Assembly: GCA_028066245.1 (NCBI GenBank)
Contig: JALCBR010000006.1
Location: 37,526 to 101,525, forward strand
Reading direction: 5' to 3'
Length of the DNA: 64,000 bases
DNA from: Pirellulales bacterium
Lineage (GTDB): Bacteria; Planctomycetota; Planctomycetia; Pirellulales; S012-138
The notes below the pieces were generated by a model. The model did not search any database and was not told where the DNA came from. It saw only the letters and a list, made by a program, of their open reading frames with translations. A program made the translations under genes and the position numbers. Below, piece after piece: positions 51,459-61,612 of this stretch (positions within the stretch are counted from its first letter, which is position 1; the number at the start of each line of letters is the position of its first letter).

Positions 51459-52550
51459 TTAACCATTTGTGGCCGGGCGCCCTCGGGGAACATACCGGCA
51501 GCAGTCGGTTGGGCATACATCGTGGCTTGGCGGATGATCTCCAATCGCAACTCGTGGCCGGTCATAGAACCGCTCTTCAACGAGCTCTCGGATCATCTTC
51601 ACGAACCGTGGATGCGTACCAGCGGTCGCAGCGCGGACCATGTTCAGACCGATTTCCTTGCCGACCTCGGCCGCTTCGGTATCCAGGTCGAAAAGCACTT
51701 CCATGTGATCGGAAAGAAAACCGATCGGCACAACCACCGCGTCCGTCCCGCCTTGCTGGCGAAACGCGCGTAGGTCATCGCAAACATCCGGTTCCAACCA
51801 TGGCTGGCTCGGCGGACCGCTGCGACTTTGATACACCAGCCGCCAAGAGCTGGAATCTTGTTGGGCCATCAACTGGCGAACGTGCTCCACAACCAGACGG
51901 CATGATTCCTCCAGTTGAGAAACATAGGCACAGTTGTCCGCCATGCTCTGCGGAATGCTGTGCGCGGTGAAAACCAACATGGCGTTGGCGCGCCGTTCTG
52001 GCGGAATCTGATGAAGCGCGTTCACTGCCGACTCGGCCATCACTTCCACAAAGCCGGGATGATTATAGAACATGCGCAGCTTGTCGATCGCCGGAGCTTG
52101 TGAGCCAACTTCAGTCTGCGCGGCTTCTATGTTTTCCCGATATTGACGGCAACCGGAATAGCTGGAAAACGCGGACGTGACAAAGCCCAAGGCTTGCGTG
52201 ACATTGTCTTTGGCCATTTGGCGCAGAGTATCAGGCAGCAACGGATGCCAGTTGCGGTTTCCCCAATAGATGGGAAGCTGGAGTCCGCTCGTGGAAAACT
52301 CTTGCCGCAGCGCGGCAATCAACTCTCGCACCTGGGCGTTGATAGGACTGACGCCACCAAACGCCTGATAGTGTTCGGCCACTTCCAGCATTCGCTCGCG
52401 AGGAACATTCCGTCCCCGCAGCACATTCTCCAAGAATGGCAACACGTCATCGGGACCCTCCGGACCACCGAAGGAGACGACGAGCAGAGCATCGTAGGTG
52501 TTTGTCGGCTCCGGCATGGCTTTGAGTTGGATCTGGGGACGGTCGGGCAA
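51459..52550 (-). CDS. hemH: Ferrochelatase
   Basis: 363 aa; LLVVSFGGPEGPDDVLPFLENVLRGRNVP, VFTAHSIPQSMAD, VYQSRSGPPSQPWLEPDV, VVVPIGFLSDHMEVLFDLD. Confidence 0.95.
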   Translation of the reverse strand: MPDRPQIQLKAMPEPTNTYDALLVVSFGGPEGPDDVLPFLENVLRGRNVPRERMLEVAEHYQAFGGVSPINAQVRELIAALRQEFSTSGLQLPIYWGNRNWHPLLPDTLRQMAKDNVTQALGFVTSAFSSYSGCRQYRENIEAAQTEVGSQAPAIDKLRMFYNHPGFVEVMAESAVNALHQIPPERRANAMLVFTAHSIPQSMADNCAYVSQLEESCRLVVEHVRQLMAQQDSSSWRLVYQSRSGPPSQPWLEPDVCDDLRAFRQQGGTDAVVVPIGFLSDHMEVLFDLDTEAAEVGKEIGLNMVRAATAGTHPRFVKMIRELVEERFYDRPRVAIGDHPPSHDVCPTDCCRYVPRGRPATNG

Positions 52551-52625
52551 TCAGACGAACAGAAGCTTCATACTCAATTGGCTCCGTCATTACATTCGTT
52601 CGTAGCAATCAGCGGATTCGCAGGG

Positions 52626-53852
52626 CTAAAACTTCGGATTCAAGCTCTGCAGTCGACGTCGGGTCTCATCCATCAATCGATCTTCATCCGCCTCCGAGGG
52701 TGCAACGTATGTGACGGAGAATCGCAAGAATGCTCCGGCGTCGTCCCAGGGAACCGTGCAAATGGAGTGCTTACGAATTAAGAACTGGCTGGCCGCTTCC
52801 GCATTCTCAAACATCTCGCCGTCAGCCGACGTAGGCGATTTGGTGTAGAGAAAGTACGAGCCACCTGGCATCTGGCAATCAAACCCGCATGAACGCAGGG
52901 TTTCGACCAGCTTTGCCAATCGCCGGCGATACTTCTCCCGCACCTGGTCGGGGATCGCGTCGTCGTCCAATGCGGCAACGGCGGCCTTCTGAATGGCAAT
53001 GAACTGCCCGGAATCATAGTTGTCTTTGACATCGGCAAATGCGCTGACGATCCGTTCCGCACCACAGACCCATCCCAACCGCCAGCCGATCATGTGGAAA
53101 CCCTTGGATAGAGAGTGGACCTCCACGCCGACATCTTTTGCACCATCGACTGCCAGAAAACTCAACGGCTCGCCCTGGAAAGTCAGCAGCAAGTGCGCTG
53201 CGTCTTGCACAACCACCACGTTGTTTGTGTGGGCAAAATCAACGACCCGTTCGTAGAACTCGCGCGTTGTTAGCGCACCAGTTGGACTGTTGGGATAGTT
53301 CAGCACCAACAACTTGGCCCGTTGTTTGATGTCCGCGGGAATTCCAGCTAGGTCCGGCAGGAAGCCATTCTCCTGCAGCAACGGAAGCTGGTGAACTTCA
53401 CCACCGTAATATCGCGTATGCGTTCCGGCGACTGGATACCCCGGCACCGTCATCAGGGTAACATCCCCCGGGTTGATGAACGCCGCAGGCAGCATGGCCA
53501 GCGCCGGCTTGGAACCAATGGAATGGTTCACTTCCGTCTGGGGATTCAGTTCGACGGCAAAACGCCGCCGCATAAACCGAGCCACGGCTTCCTTGAACTC
53601 AGCGATTCCGTTATCGGCATAACCGCGGTTGGCGGGCTCGTTGATCTCTCGCGCCATGGCCTGCCGCACGGCCTCGGGTGCCATCTCGTCATTCTCGCCA
53701 ATGCCGAAGTCAATCAACTCGCGGTCTGGGTGATCGGCCAGAGCCTGCCGCTTGGCGCGCTTGATCTTTTCAAACTTGTAGATCTCGTTGCTTTTGCCGT
53801 AATTAACGCCGCCGATTCTCTCGGCGAAGAGTTGTTGGAAGTACGGATCGCT
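52626..53852 (-). CDS. dapL: LL-diaminopimelate aminotransferase (class I/II aminotransferase)
   Basis: Likely start MSDPYFQQLFAERIGGVNYGKSNEIYKFEKIKRAK (ORF 52626..53930); NYPNSPTGA, HSLSKGFHMIGWRLGW PLP region. Confidence 0.9.
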   Translation of the reverse strand, partial: SDPYFQQLFAERIGGVNYGKSNEIYKFEKIKRAKRQALADHPDRELIDFGIGENDEMAPEAVRQAMAREINEPANRGYADNGIAEFKEAVARFMRRRFAVELNPQTEVNHSIGSKPALAMLPAAFINPGDVTLMTVPGYPVAGTHTRYYGGEVHQLPLLQENGFLPDLAGIPADIKQRAKLLVLNYPNSPTGALTTREFYERVVDFAHTNNVVVVQDAAHLLLTFQGEPLSFLAVDGAKDVGVEVHSLSKGFHMIGWRLGWVCGAERIVSAFADVKDNYDSGQFIAIQKAAVAALDDDAIPDQVREKYRRRLAKLVETLRSCGFDCQMPGGSYFLYTKSPTSADGEMFENAEAASQFLIRKHSICTVPWDDAGAFLRFSVTYVAPSEADEDRLMDETRRRLQSLNPKF

Positions 53853-54000
53853 CATGAATTGCGTTTTCAAGCTGACGCCGCTGCTCAATCGCTCGACCGT
53901 TCCTGTCGAAAATAAGCGATCTACAGCCACGCCCGGTAACCTAGCGAAGCGATCTCAAGTTCACAAGCGGGGGTCGAGCATGTACGTGTTCGAGCGCTCT

Positions 54001-54411
54001 TCAACCGTCCTCTTCGCCCACTCTTTGTGCGAAGAGGATCACGCAGCCGCCGGGAGCGCGGACGCCGATCTCCCGCATGCCGTAAAACGTGGTTCGGTCA
54101 GGCACGATGATCTCGCACCCCTCAACGGCAGAGATGATCTCTTCCAGATCTTCCACTTTCACAAACAGCATGACGCCCCCGCCCTGAAAACCCAGAGCAG
54201 CAACCTGTGGCAGATCATCCTTGATGCTGGCCTTGGTTTGAAGCATGACCTCGACATCGCCGCGTTGTAAGGCGCAAAAGTTGAGACCGTTCTCGCCAGG
54301 TGCTTCAATGGTCTTGGTGAACTTCAGCCGCTCTGTCCAGAACGGCAAACTATCTTCGATGTTGTTGACGGACAGGACAGGCGTGAGATTTTTCATGATA
54401 GCGATTGTCAT
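54001..54411 (-). CDS. VOC/glyoxalase-like protein
   Basis: Likely start MTIAIMKNLTPVLSVNNIEDSLPFWTERLKF; GFQGGGVMLFVKVEDLEEI; MREIGVRAPGGCVILFAQ. Confidence 0.85.
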   Translation of the reverse strand: MTIAIMKNLTPVLSVNNIEDSLPFWTERLKFTKTIEAPGENGLNFCALQRGDVEVMLQTKASIKDDLPQVAALGFQGGGVMLFVKVEDLEEIISAVEGCEIIVPDRTTFYGMREIGVRAPGGCVILFAQRVGEEDG

Positions 54412-54567
54412 TCGATGTCTTTTGATGGGCCAAACGTCCAGGTACGATATCGAACAATCTATCGCCGCGTGCGAATGACGTCTTGGAAACGGACCAGAAT
54501 ACGAACTCATTGCGGAACAGGCTGGCCGAGGTGAGCGATAGCCTGCGGACGTCGTCATTCGTGCCTC

Positions 54568-55419
54568 TTATCCGCCATAGCCGCTATATCGCTTGACGCC
54601 TCGATAGAACGCAAACCGGCACAGGAAGATGAAGAACACCAACCAGGCAAGTTGCGTCCACAATCCGATCGTAAGCTCCGTCCCTTCAATCTTCCCCAAG
54701 AAGACGGCCGCCGGGAAATAGGCCAAATATTTGAGCGGCACAAGTTCCACAATCGATTGCCATGGCTCTGGCAACATATCTAAGGGGAACATATGCCCGG
54801 AGAAGAAAAAGTTGAACAACATATAGACGAACAATAACGAGCTGACTTCCAGAAACCAGAAGCTAATCATGCCGATGGTAGCTTCCAGGAAGAATCCCAG
54901 CAGGAAGGCCATGATCAATGAGGCAAGGTAAGCCAGGAACGTTTGCCATGGCGGGAAGCTGGGGAAGTAATCGCGACAAAGGAAGAACACCAGTGCAAAT
55001 GGTGCGGCGGCCACCACGTAGTACACCAGCTTGTGGGCCACGCGAGACAGCAGCATGAATCCAATCATGTCAATCGGCTGGATCAAGTACTTCTTGATCT
55101 CGCCTTGCCGCACCTGGAGGGCAATGCCGGAAGCCAACCCCGGCATGCTGGAGAAGGCACGCGTAATCATCGTCAGCAAGTAATAGGCGACAAAGTCTCC
55201 ATAGGCGTAGCCAACGATGCTCTTCTCCTGTGTGGCTGCGAAGACTGCCGCCCACAGAAAAATCTGCGTCACGATCGGGAGGAAACGCATCAACGTCCCC
55301 AGCGCAAAATCTCCACGATAGACCAGCCGCTCTTCAATGCAGATGCGGAGAATGGTCCACCAAGTCGCGGCGCGAGCGAACATAACAGCAGGAACGATGA
55401 TTTTTGTGGTGATTCCCAA
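54568..55419 (-). CDS. ABC-2 type transporter permease
   Basis: 283 aa; polytopic; [81 protein letters not shown]. Confidence 0.88.
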   Translation of the reverse strand: MGITTKIIVPAVMFARAATWWTILRICIEERLVYRGDFALGTLMRFLPIVTQIFLWAAVFAATQEKSIVGYAYGDFVAYYLLTMITRAFSSMPGLASGIALQVRQGEIKKYLIQPIDMIGFMLLSRVAHKLVYYVVAAAPFALVFFLCRDYFPSFPPWQTFLAYLASLIMAFLLGFFLEATIGMISFWFLEVSSLLFVYMLFNFFFSGHMFPLDMLPEPWQSIVELVPLKYLAYFPAAVFLGKIEGTELTIGLWTQLAWLVFFIFLCRFAFYRGVKRYSGYGG

Positions 55420-55503
55420 CCATGAACTGGCACGAGTTCCGATTATAGGCCCTCATGACATCTGTCCCAGGGGCACGCATCGAGTTGCCCGCCAGATGAT
55501 TGT

Positions 55504-56520
55504 TCACTCAGCCGCCTCTTCAGCCAACACGGCGACGGCCAATGCTGTTGCACTGCGCGAAATCTCCGCGTTATCAAACTGTTCCGCCAGCGAGATGACT
55601 TGGACGTCTTTCAGCCGTAGTTTGGCAACGAGCTTTCTGGCCAGAAACTCACCGCTGCCGGAAAGGATGATTGTGCGTGGTGGTTGCGACAAACCTCGCA
55701 TCACGCCGACGGCGGCAAGGCCCAACTTGGCAAGCTGAGCCTTCTCAATCGCTTGAGCGGCAGCCAACGCATCGTCTACATCAAACATCTCCCGGTCGGC
55801 GCAGATGCATCGTGCCAGCCGGTCGTGCGCAGCGTCCTTGGTAGCGGGGCGTCCATCGGCTGTTGTTGCCGCATCGGGCTCTTCCGGCAACTCGTCCAGT
55901 ACCAAATAGGCATCCCAGGTGGTGGCGAACAACTCCTGAGCCACGCCACATTGTTTGCCTTTCCAGGGGAGCGTGTTCGTCACCGCGCAAACTGGACTCC
56001 GCCGCACTCCTGTATAGACGAGCTCGCCCGATGCCAGGCGGTTAGGGTCGGTCAGCCCGTCTGGACACGGCCCACCGGCATCAAGTGGAATGATGTCCGC
56101 GGTCGTTGAACCGATATCGATCAAGAGTGCCGAGCTGTTCTCCGTAAGGCGGGTGCAGTACTTCGCTAACGCGTGCCAGTTGGCCGCGGCTGCTTGTAGG
56201 TGCCGGTCTCGCGCTTCGTCTGGACTGACGAAAGTCCCGTCCGTCAAATACACAGAAATATCTCGTCCCGCAGCGGCGGATTCCACAGATTTCAAAATGC
56301 GGTCAACGCCTTCACGCTTGGTGCGATAGCAATCGGCCAGTTCACCGGTCATTGTGACAGCCAATGATGCGTCTGGGATTTGTCCATCCAGCAACTCCTG
56401 CAGCAAATCGGCGAGGGCATCCGGTCGGCGCCAGAGCGGAAAACTCCGCGAGATGGCCAACTGAGACCCGTTAGAGAGTTTCGTCTGTGCGCCGCCAATA
56501 TCCAATCCGATCCAAGACAT
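55504..56520 (-). CDS. H4MPT-linked C1 pathway protein, hydantoinase/oxoprolinase-like (COG1548, MfnF-like)
   Basis: 338 aa; MSWIGLDIGGAQTKLSNG, MTGELADCYRTKREGVDRIL, LIDIGSTTADIIPLDAG, ELVYTGVRRSPVCAV. Confidence 0.88.
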   Translation of the reverse strand: MSWIGLDIGGAQTKLSNGSQLAISRSFPLWRRPDALADLLQELLDGQIPDASLAVTMTGELADCYRTKREGVDRILKSVESAAAGRDISVYLTDGTFVSPDEARDRHLQAAAANWHALAKYCTRLTENSSALLIDIGSTTADIIPLDAGGPCPDGLTDPNRLASGELVYTGVRRSPVCAVTNTLPWKGKQCGVAQELFATTWDAYLVLDELPEEPDAATTADGRPATKDAAHDRLARCICADREMFDVDDALAAAQAIEKAQLAKLGLAAVGVMRGLSQPPRTIILSGSGEFLARKLVAKLRLKDVQVISLAEQFDNAEISRSATALAVAVLAEEAAE

Positions 56521-56569
56521 CTGCTACTCGTAGAAACGTATTCTTGAAGGCTACCTTGCGAACGTCAGG

Positions 56570-57694
56570 CTAACGCTCCGCGGGAAATGCACAAGCCTGT
56601 GTCGCGGACTGAAGCATGGCTTCCGCCAAATTGCCTGCCGGCAAGGTCATGTGGTCCTGGCAGCGCAGCCACACATACGATGAGGTCACGCGCGGGTTGA
56701 CCTCTAGGATCACATCTCGGGAACGAACGTGGGAACCAGCAACTCCAGGCATGTCGTGGAGTGTTTGCTCTGCGAGGATCATGTCGATCCCCAACCAGCC
56801 AATGGAAGGAGAGTTTTCTCCAAGCGCACGGAGGGCCGTGACGGTTCGTTCGGCCATCTCCTTCGCTCGCGCCGCAAGTGCGTCCTCGGCGATAATTGAA
56901 CTGTACTGGAACTCAAATCCCCGTCTTCCCCCCAAGTGTTGGCGACACGGCGGGAGGATTGTTTCTTCAACTTCGCCAAGAACTACGGACACGCTCACGA
57001 GCGTTCCGAGAATTTCTTCTTCTAATCTCCATTGCGAAGTCGCATTCAGCTCATCTGTGCATTCGATTCCCGCTAACAGCTCTGGCCGAGCGATTCGTCG
57101 CACGCCCACCGAGCCGCAGCCATCATCCGGCTTCAAGATGGCAGGAAACAACGACACTGACTCGGTGTGTCGCCAACCCACGGCATCCGTATTGACCGTG
57201 TCTCGCTTCCTTTGACCTAACGTCAATTGCATACCGCGCGGCGAGGGCAGGCCGTGCTGCGTCAAGAACTCGGACGTGGCAGTTTTGGATGTAGCAAGAG
57301 TGCACAGTTCATTACTGACGCCTAGGAGCCGCCCGTCACAATCTCGCACACTCTGATTCAGTTTGCTCAGTGTCCCATTGGTTTCCGGAGCGATGACGAG
57401 CGACCAGTCCGCGGCTGACGCCAACGCAGCGAACTTGCGGTCGCGAGCTGTAGGACCAGAGACGGAGTGCAATGTCAAGTTGCCGCCGGAACGGGCGTTC
57501 TCCAGCACTGGCGTCGCCAGCACGTTTTGCAACCGCGCGTCAAGCAGCACGTCAACGCTGCACTTCGCTTTGACAAAATCCTCGGTCACGGCGCGGATCA
57601 TTGCCGAACCCTCCCGCAACAAAGACTCCGCCGGCGCGCTTTCCTCTAGCAGTCCACCTCCGGTCAAGTGTTCGAAAAGAAAGACTTGCGTCAT
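56570..57694 (-). CDS. ATP-grasp protein (MfnD-like candidate)
   Basis: 374 aa; FEHLTGGG N-terminus, ILKPDDGCGSVGVRRI, WLGIDMILAEQ...EVNPRVTSSYVWLR; next to the MfnF-like gene. Confidence 0.82.
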   Translation of the reverse strand: MTQVFLFEHLTGGGLLEESAPAESLLREGSAMIRAVTEDFVKAKCSVDVLLDARLQNVLATPVLENARSGGNLTLHSVSGPTARDRKFAALASAADWSLVIAPETNGTLSKLNQSVRDCDGRLLGVSNELCTLATSKTATSEFLTQHGLPSPRGMQLTLGQRKRDTVNTDAVGWRHTESVSLFPAILKPDDGCGSVGVRRIARPELLAGIECTDELNATSQWRLEEEILGTLVSVSVVLGEVEETILPPCRQHLGGRRGFEFQYSSIIAEDALAARAKEMAERTVTALRALGENSPSIGWLGIDMILAEQTLHDMPGVAGSHVRSRDVILEVNPRVTSSYVWLRCQDHMTLPAGNLAEAMLQSATQACAFPAER

Positions 57695-59067
57695 TGGCCC
57701 AGCGTCGATTTACGCCGCAAAATGTGATGGTAGTGCTGGGCGAAGCGATGAGCTTCATCACGTACATATTGCAGTAGACGCAACGCGTAGGAATCCCGGC
57801 TCAAACGCAATGGCTCGCTCTCGCCTGGGAGGAAGACCTCCTCTTCACGCTTGGCAAGCGAGAGAACAACCGGCGGTGTCAAGTTCAGCTCCCTGAACGC
57901 GGCCATCCCGGCGCTGAGTTGTCCTTTGCCGCCGTCAATCAACAGAATGTCAGGAAAGGCTTCCGCCTCATCGGAGAGTCGCTTGAAACGTCGAGCGACA
58001 ACCTCATGGATGCTGGCGAAGTCGTCAATTCCGGAAACTGTACGGATCTTATAACGTTTGTAGCCTGGTTTGAACGGGAGTCCATCCAGGAACTGCACCA
58101 GGCTGGCGACCGTCTCGCCGCCGCCCAAGTGGGCGATGTCCACGCCTTCAATTGTCCGCGGTTCCTGATCGAGCTTGAGCACGCGACGCAGTCCTGCGAG
58201 CCCTTTCTTGGGATCAATATAGAAAACCTCTGGCTGTTCATGCGTGTCCAACTCTCCGCGGTCGTCCAACGTCTCCAGCAGCTGGATTTCATCTCGCAGA
58301 CGGGCCGCTTTCTCAAACTTCAATTCCTTGGAGACGGCCAGCATTTCCTGCCGCATCTCTTTGATGAGTCGCTTCTTGTTCCCTTCCAGGAACATTCTCA
58401 GCCGTGCGATATCGCGTTTATAGTCTTCCTTGCTGATCCGCAGGTTGCAGGGAGCGGTGCATTGGCCAATCGAAGCCAACAAGCAAGGGCGGAACCAACG
58501 CCACTTCTCGTCTCCCTCTTCAATATCCAAACTACATGTGCGGAATTTGAAGATCTTTTGCAACACCTGGATCGCCCCACGAAGCCCCGAGGCGCTGGCG
58601 AAAGGGCCGTAGAGCCGTGTGCCACGGTCGCGTGGCTCGCGTGTGAACTCTACGCGGGGAAAGTCTTCGCGCGTCGTGATTTCCAAATAGGGGAAAGACT
58701 TGTCGTCCTTGAGTTCAATGTTAAACCGAGGGCGAATATCCTTGATCAGCCGGGCTTCCATCAACAAAGCATCGACTTCGCTCTCCGTCTCCACAAAATC
58801 GATATCCGCGATCTCACGAACCAGTTCCGCCGTGCGGCGCTCTTCGGCTGCGGCCTTGAGAAAGTAGCTACCCGCCCGGTTGCGCAGATCCTTCGCTTTG
58901 CCGACGTAGATCACGCGGCCAGCGCCGTCCTTCATCAAGTAAACACCGGGCGAGTGAGGGAACTCGCGAACTTTGGCTGCCGCGCGACGAATACCAAACT
59001 CATCGGCCGCGCCGCCGGAACGTGCTTCCGCCTGTTGCGATTGAGAAGAGGCTTGGTCTTCGCTCAT
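57691..59067 (-). CDS. uvrC: Excinuclease ABC subunit C, short form
   Basis: 458 aa; GIY-YIG (SPGVYLMKDGAGRVIYVGKAKDLRNRAGSYF), UVR motif (ELKFEKAARLRDEIQLLE), RNase H-like endonuclease (GVDIAHLGGGETVASLV, DILLIDGGKGQLSAG); ends RRKSTLGQ. Confidence 0.93.
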   Translation of the reverse strand: MSEDQASSQSQQAEARSGGAADEFGIRRAAAKVREFPHSPGVYLMKDGAGRVIYVGKAKDLRNRAGSYFLKAAAEERRTAELVREIADIDFVETESEVDALLMEARLIKDIRPRFNIELKDDKSFPYLEITTREDFPRVEFTREPRDRGTRLYGPFASASGLRGAIQVLQKIFKFRTCSLDIEEGDEKWRWFRPCLLASIGQCTAPCNLRISKEDYKRDIARLRMFLEGNKKRLIKEMRQEMLAVSKELKFEKAARLRDEIQLLETLDDRGELDTHEQPEVFYIDPKKGLAGLRRVLKLDQEPRTIEGVDIAHLGGGETVASLVQFLDGLPFKPGYKRYKIRTVSGIDDFASIHEVVARRFKRLSDEAEAFPDILLIDGGKGQLSAGMAAFRELNLTPPVVLSLAKREEEVFLPGESEPLRLSRDSYALRLLQYVRDEAHRFAQHYHHILRRKSTLGQ

Positions 59068-59247
59068 CTAGAGCTGAGGGACTGAGAAAAGTTGAAGCTT
59101 GCGACAGAGCTTCATTATCTGTCGAATGGCCAATCGAGACCAGAGCAGAGGAGTCACGTCCCCTGGAGGCACGGTGATCGTGACGGTTCGTCACCGTTCA
59201 TCGTAGACAGTGACTGGTCGCCAGTATCTGGCATAGAACGCTGCCCG

Positions 59248-61470
59248 CTAGGTTGCTCGATCTCGCCCGGTGCGAACCCAATTGACGATGCAGAGGGCAA
59301 CCAGCACGGACATGGCCGTGATGTTTGTCGACAAACCAAGATCGTGTTCACCAAGTACGATGTCAGGCGAAAGCAGCATCGCAGCAACAAAAAACATGCC
59401 AATTCGGACAGGCAACAAGAGTGGTCCCCGCAGGAACCCTGCCAGGCCAACCGCCAAGGAGAAGACGCCGGCTAAGGCGATGCTGATTGACCACACCGCG
59501 CCGTTCCAGGTCAACGGGAAATCCGGCGTGTCCAACAGCAGCAACTCTGGTCGATAGACAAACATGTACGGCAGCGTAAAGCCGACCAACGCAAAGCGAA
59601 ACGCCGCGAACGCCGTGGGCATGATCTTGGCATTGGCGATCGAAGCGCTGGCATAAGCGGCCAAAGCCACTGGTGGCGTCACCATGGACATCAACCCGAA
59701 GTAAAAGATGAACATGTGCGCGGCCAGCGGATCTGTCCCCAGTTCCGTCAGCACTGGGCCCATCAATGTGGCTAACAGTAAATAACAAACGACGCTGGGA
59801 ACCCCCATCCCAAGAATGAGGGACAAGAACATGATTCCAATCAGGGCAAGAATCTTGCTGTCCTGGACAACTTCGCCTACCGCATCAGCGAAATCATTCG
59901 TGATGCCAGTCTGCCCTAGAACACCGATAATAATTCCTACACAGGCACTGGCAGCGACGAGCGGGACGCCTTGCCGGGCGGCTTTCGAGAGAGCTCCCAA
60001 GATCGAAGCCCGCCATTGGGAATGGATGAGCCCAAACGCAATCAAGGCCAACATGCCTAGGATCGCGGCCTTCATCGCCGCTTGAATGTTGGAGTTGATG
60101 GAGTTGGCAGTAAAGTCAACTTGGTGGACAAAGATCGCAATAACAACATAGAGAGCAAAAAACGCAGCGAACACGGCAAGCGCCAAGCCACGTGCCGAAC
60201 CGCTTAACGGCAACTTAGGACGCAACGCCGCGAGCACCAGAATGACGGCCAGCGCTCCCGTCACGGCCAGGTTGGGGCTTGAGCCGATGGCAAGCATCGC
60301 GATCAAAGCTCCCAATGCGGAGGCAAACACCACGCCTTCAAAGAGGGGAACTTGAACTTTGGCAGCCTCACCTCCGTCTGAATGCTTTCCGTCCGAACCA
60401 ACTCGCCGCGAATAGAAATGGACAAAAAGCAAGATGGAGAGATAGTACAAGACGGCTGGAATGATCGCCGCAATTGCGATCTCAGCAAACTGGACAGGCA
60501 CGGAATCGTTTGTCTCCGGGTTTGTCCGTTGACAGAACTGCATCATCATATAAGCGCCCGCACCCATAATCGGCGGCACCAGGGCGCCTCCGCTGGCGGC
60601 TGCGGCGGTGATCCCGCCGGCGATATGCGAGCCAAATCCGGACGAGCGCATCATGGGGATGGTGAACGTCCCCGTTGTCATGGCGTTGGCGACGGCGCTT
60701 CCGGAGAGTGAACCCAGCAATCCGCTCCCCAGCACAGCGACCTTAGCGGGGCCCCCGGGGGATCGTCCAAAAATCCGCTCTGCGAATCGGATAATGAAGT
60801 CCGTGGCGCCTGTCATCTCCAGGAAACACCCGAAGACAGCAAACAGAAATACGAATTTGAACATCACATCTGCTGCCGCTCCAAACACGCCTGTCGATTG
60901 CAGGAACGTTGTTTCGACGAGTTCGGCAATCGATTGACCGTTATGCGGGAACAGCCAAGCCGGCAATTGAACCCACCTATAGGTTTCGCTCAAGTGGCAG
61001 TAGTAAGACTGCACCAAGAACAAGGTCGCGAGAAGGGGGACAATCCAGCCGATTGTCCGCCGTGTGGCTTCCAGCACGAGCACGATGCCGACGACGCCAA
61101 CGACGAAGTCTATCGTCGGCATCGTCTCGATCCCGGCCCGGTCGCCCAAATTCCGACCGCCAAGCCACATTGCTTTAAGCGACGGCTCCAATTGCGTGAC
61201 CAGGTAGGCACAGCAGCAAAGCGAGAGAACTGCCAAGATGCTGTCAAGCATCATCAATGGCGTTTTGAATGCCGGTCGTTCAGCGAGAGCCTTGCTTACC
61301 GGTTGCGTAATAAAGCACAAGCACAATCCAATCCCGATGAAGATGGCCAGCGCGGACTGAGGCTGCAGGTACGCATAATTCACCTCCACCAGCGTGAATG
61401 CGCACAGCACCACGGAGAGGAGGCCGATCGTAGCTTGCTTCATGGGAGAAGGAATCGGTGACCGCGACAC
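59248..61470 (-). CDS. TRAP transporter fused permease (TAXI-type)
   Basis: 740 aa; GSLSGSAVANAMTTGTFTIPMMRSSGFGSHIAGGITAAAASGGALVPPIMGAGAYMM; polytopic. Confidence 0.94.
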   Translation of the reverse strand: MSRSPIPSPMKQATIGLLSVVLCAFTLVEVNYAYLQPQSALAIFIGIGLCLCFITQPVSKALAERPAFKTPLMMLDSILAVLSLCCCAYLVTQLEPSLKAMWLGGRNLGDRAGIETMPTIDFVVGVVGIVLVLEATRRTIGWIVPLLATLFLVQSYYCHLSETYRWVQLPAWLFPHNGQSIAELVETTFLQSTGVFGAAADVMFKFVFLFAVFGCFLEMTGATDFIIRFAERIFGRSPGGPAKVAVLGSGLLGSLSGSAVANAMTTGTFTIPMMRSSGFGSHIAGGITAAAASGGALVPPIMGAGAYMMMQFCQRTNPETNDSVPVQFAEIAIAAIIPAVLYYLSILLFVHFYSRRVGSDGKHSDGGEAAKVQVPLFEGVVFASALGALIAMLAIGSSPNLAVTGALAVILVLAALRPKLPLSGSARGLALAVFAAFFALYVVIAIFVHQVDFTANSINSNIQAAMKAAILGMLALIAFGLIHSQWRASILGALSKAARQGVPLVAASACVGIIIGVLGQTGITNDFADAVGEVVQDSKILALIGIMFLSLILGMGVPSVVCYLLLATLMGPVLTELGTDPLAAHMFIFYFGLMSMVTPPVALAAYASASIANAKIMPTAFAAFRFALVGFTLPYMFVYRPELLLLDTPDFPLTWNGAVWSISIALAGVFSLAVGLAGFLRGPLLLPVRIGMFFVAAMLLSPDIVLGEHDLGLSTNITAMSVLVALCIVNWVRTGRDRAT

Positions 61471-61612
61471 GTTAAAGACCGACTACAAGGGACCGTCATG
61501 AGATGAGAGCCGCCATTCACTCTATGAATAGCACACGATGCGCGAAGTCTGACTAAACACTCCTGCTGTCATTTACGCTGACTTCACTCGATTCAAGGAG
61601 AAACCGTGCCAT

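Noticed and set aside
57919-59085. 388 aa plus-strand ORF
   Set aside because: Antisense to uvrC, whose frame carries clear GIY-YIG, UVR and endonuclease motifs.
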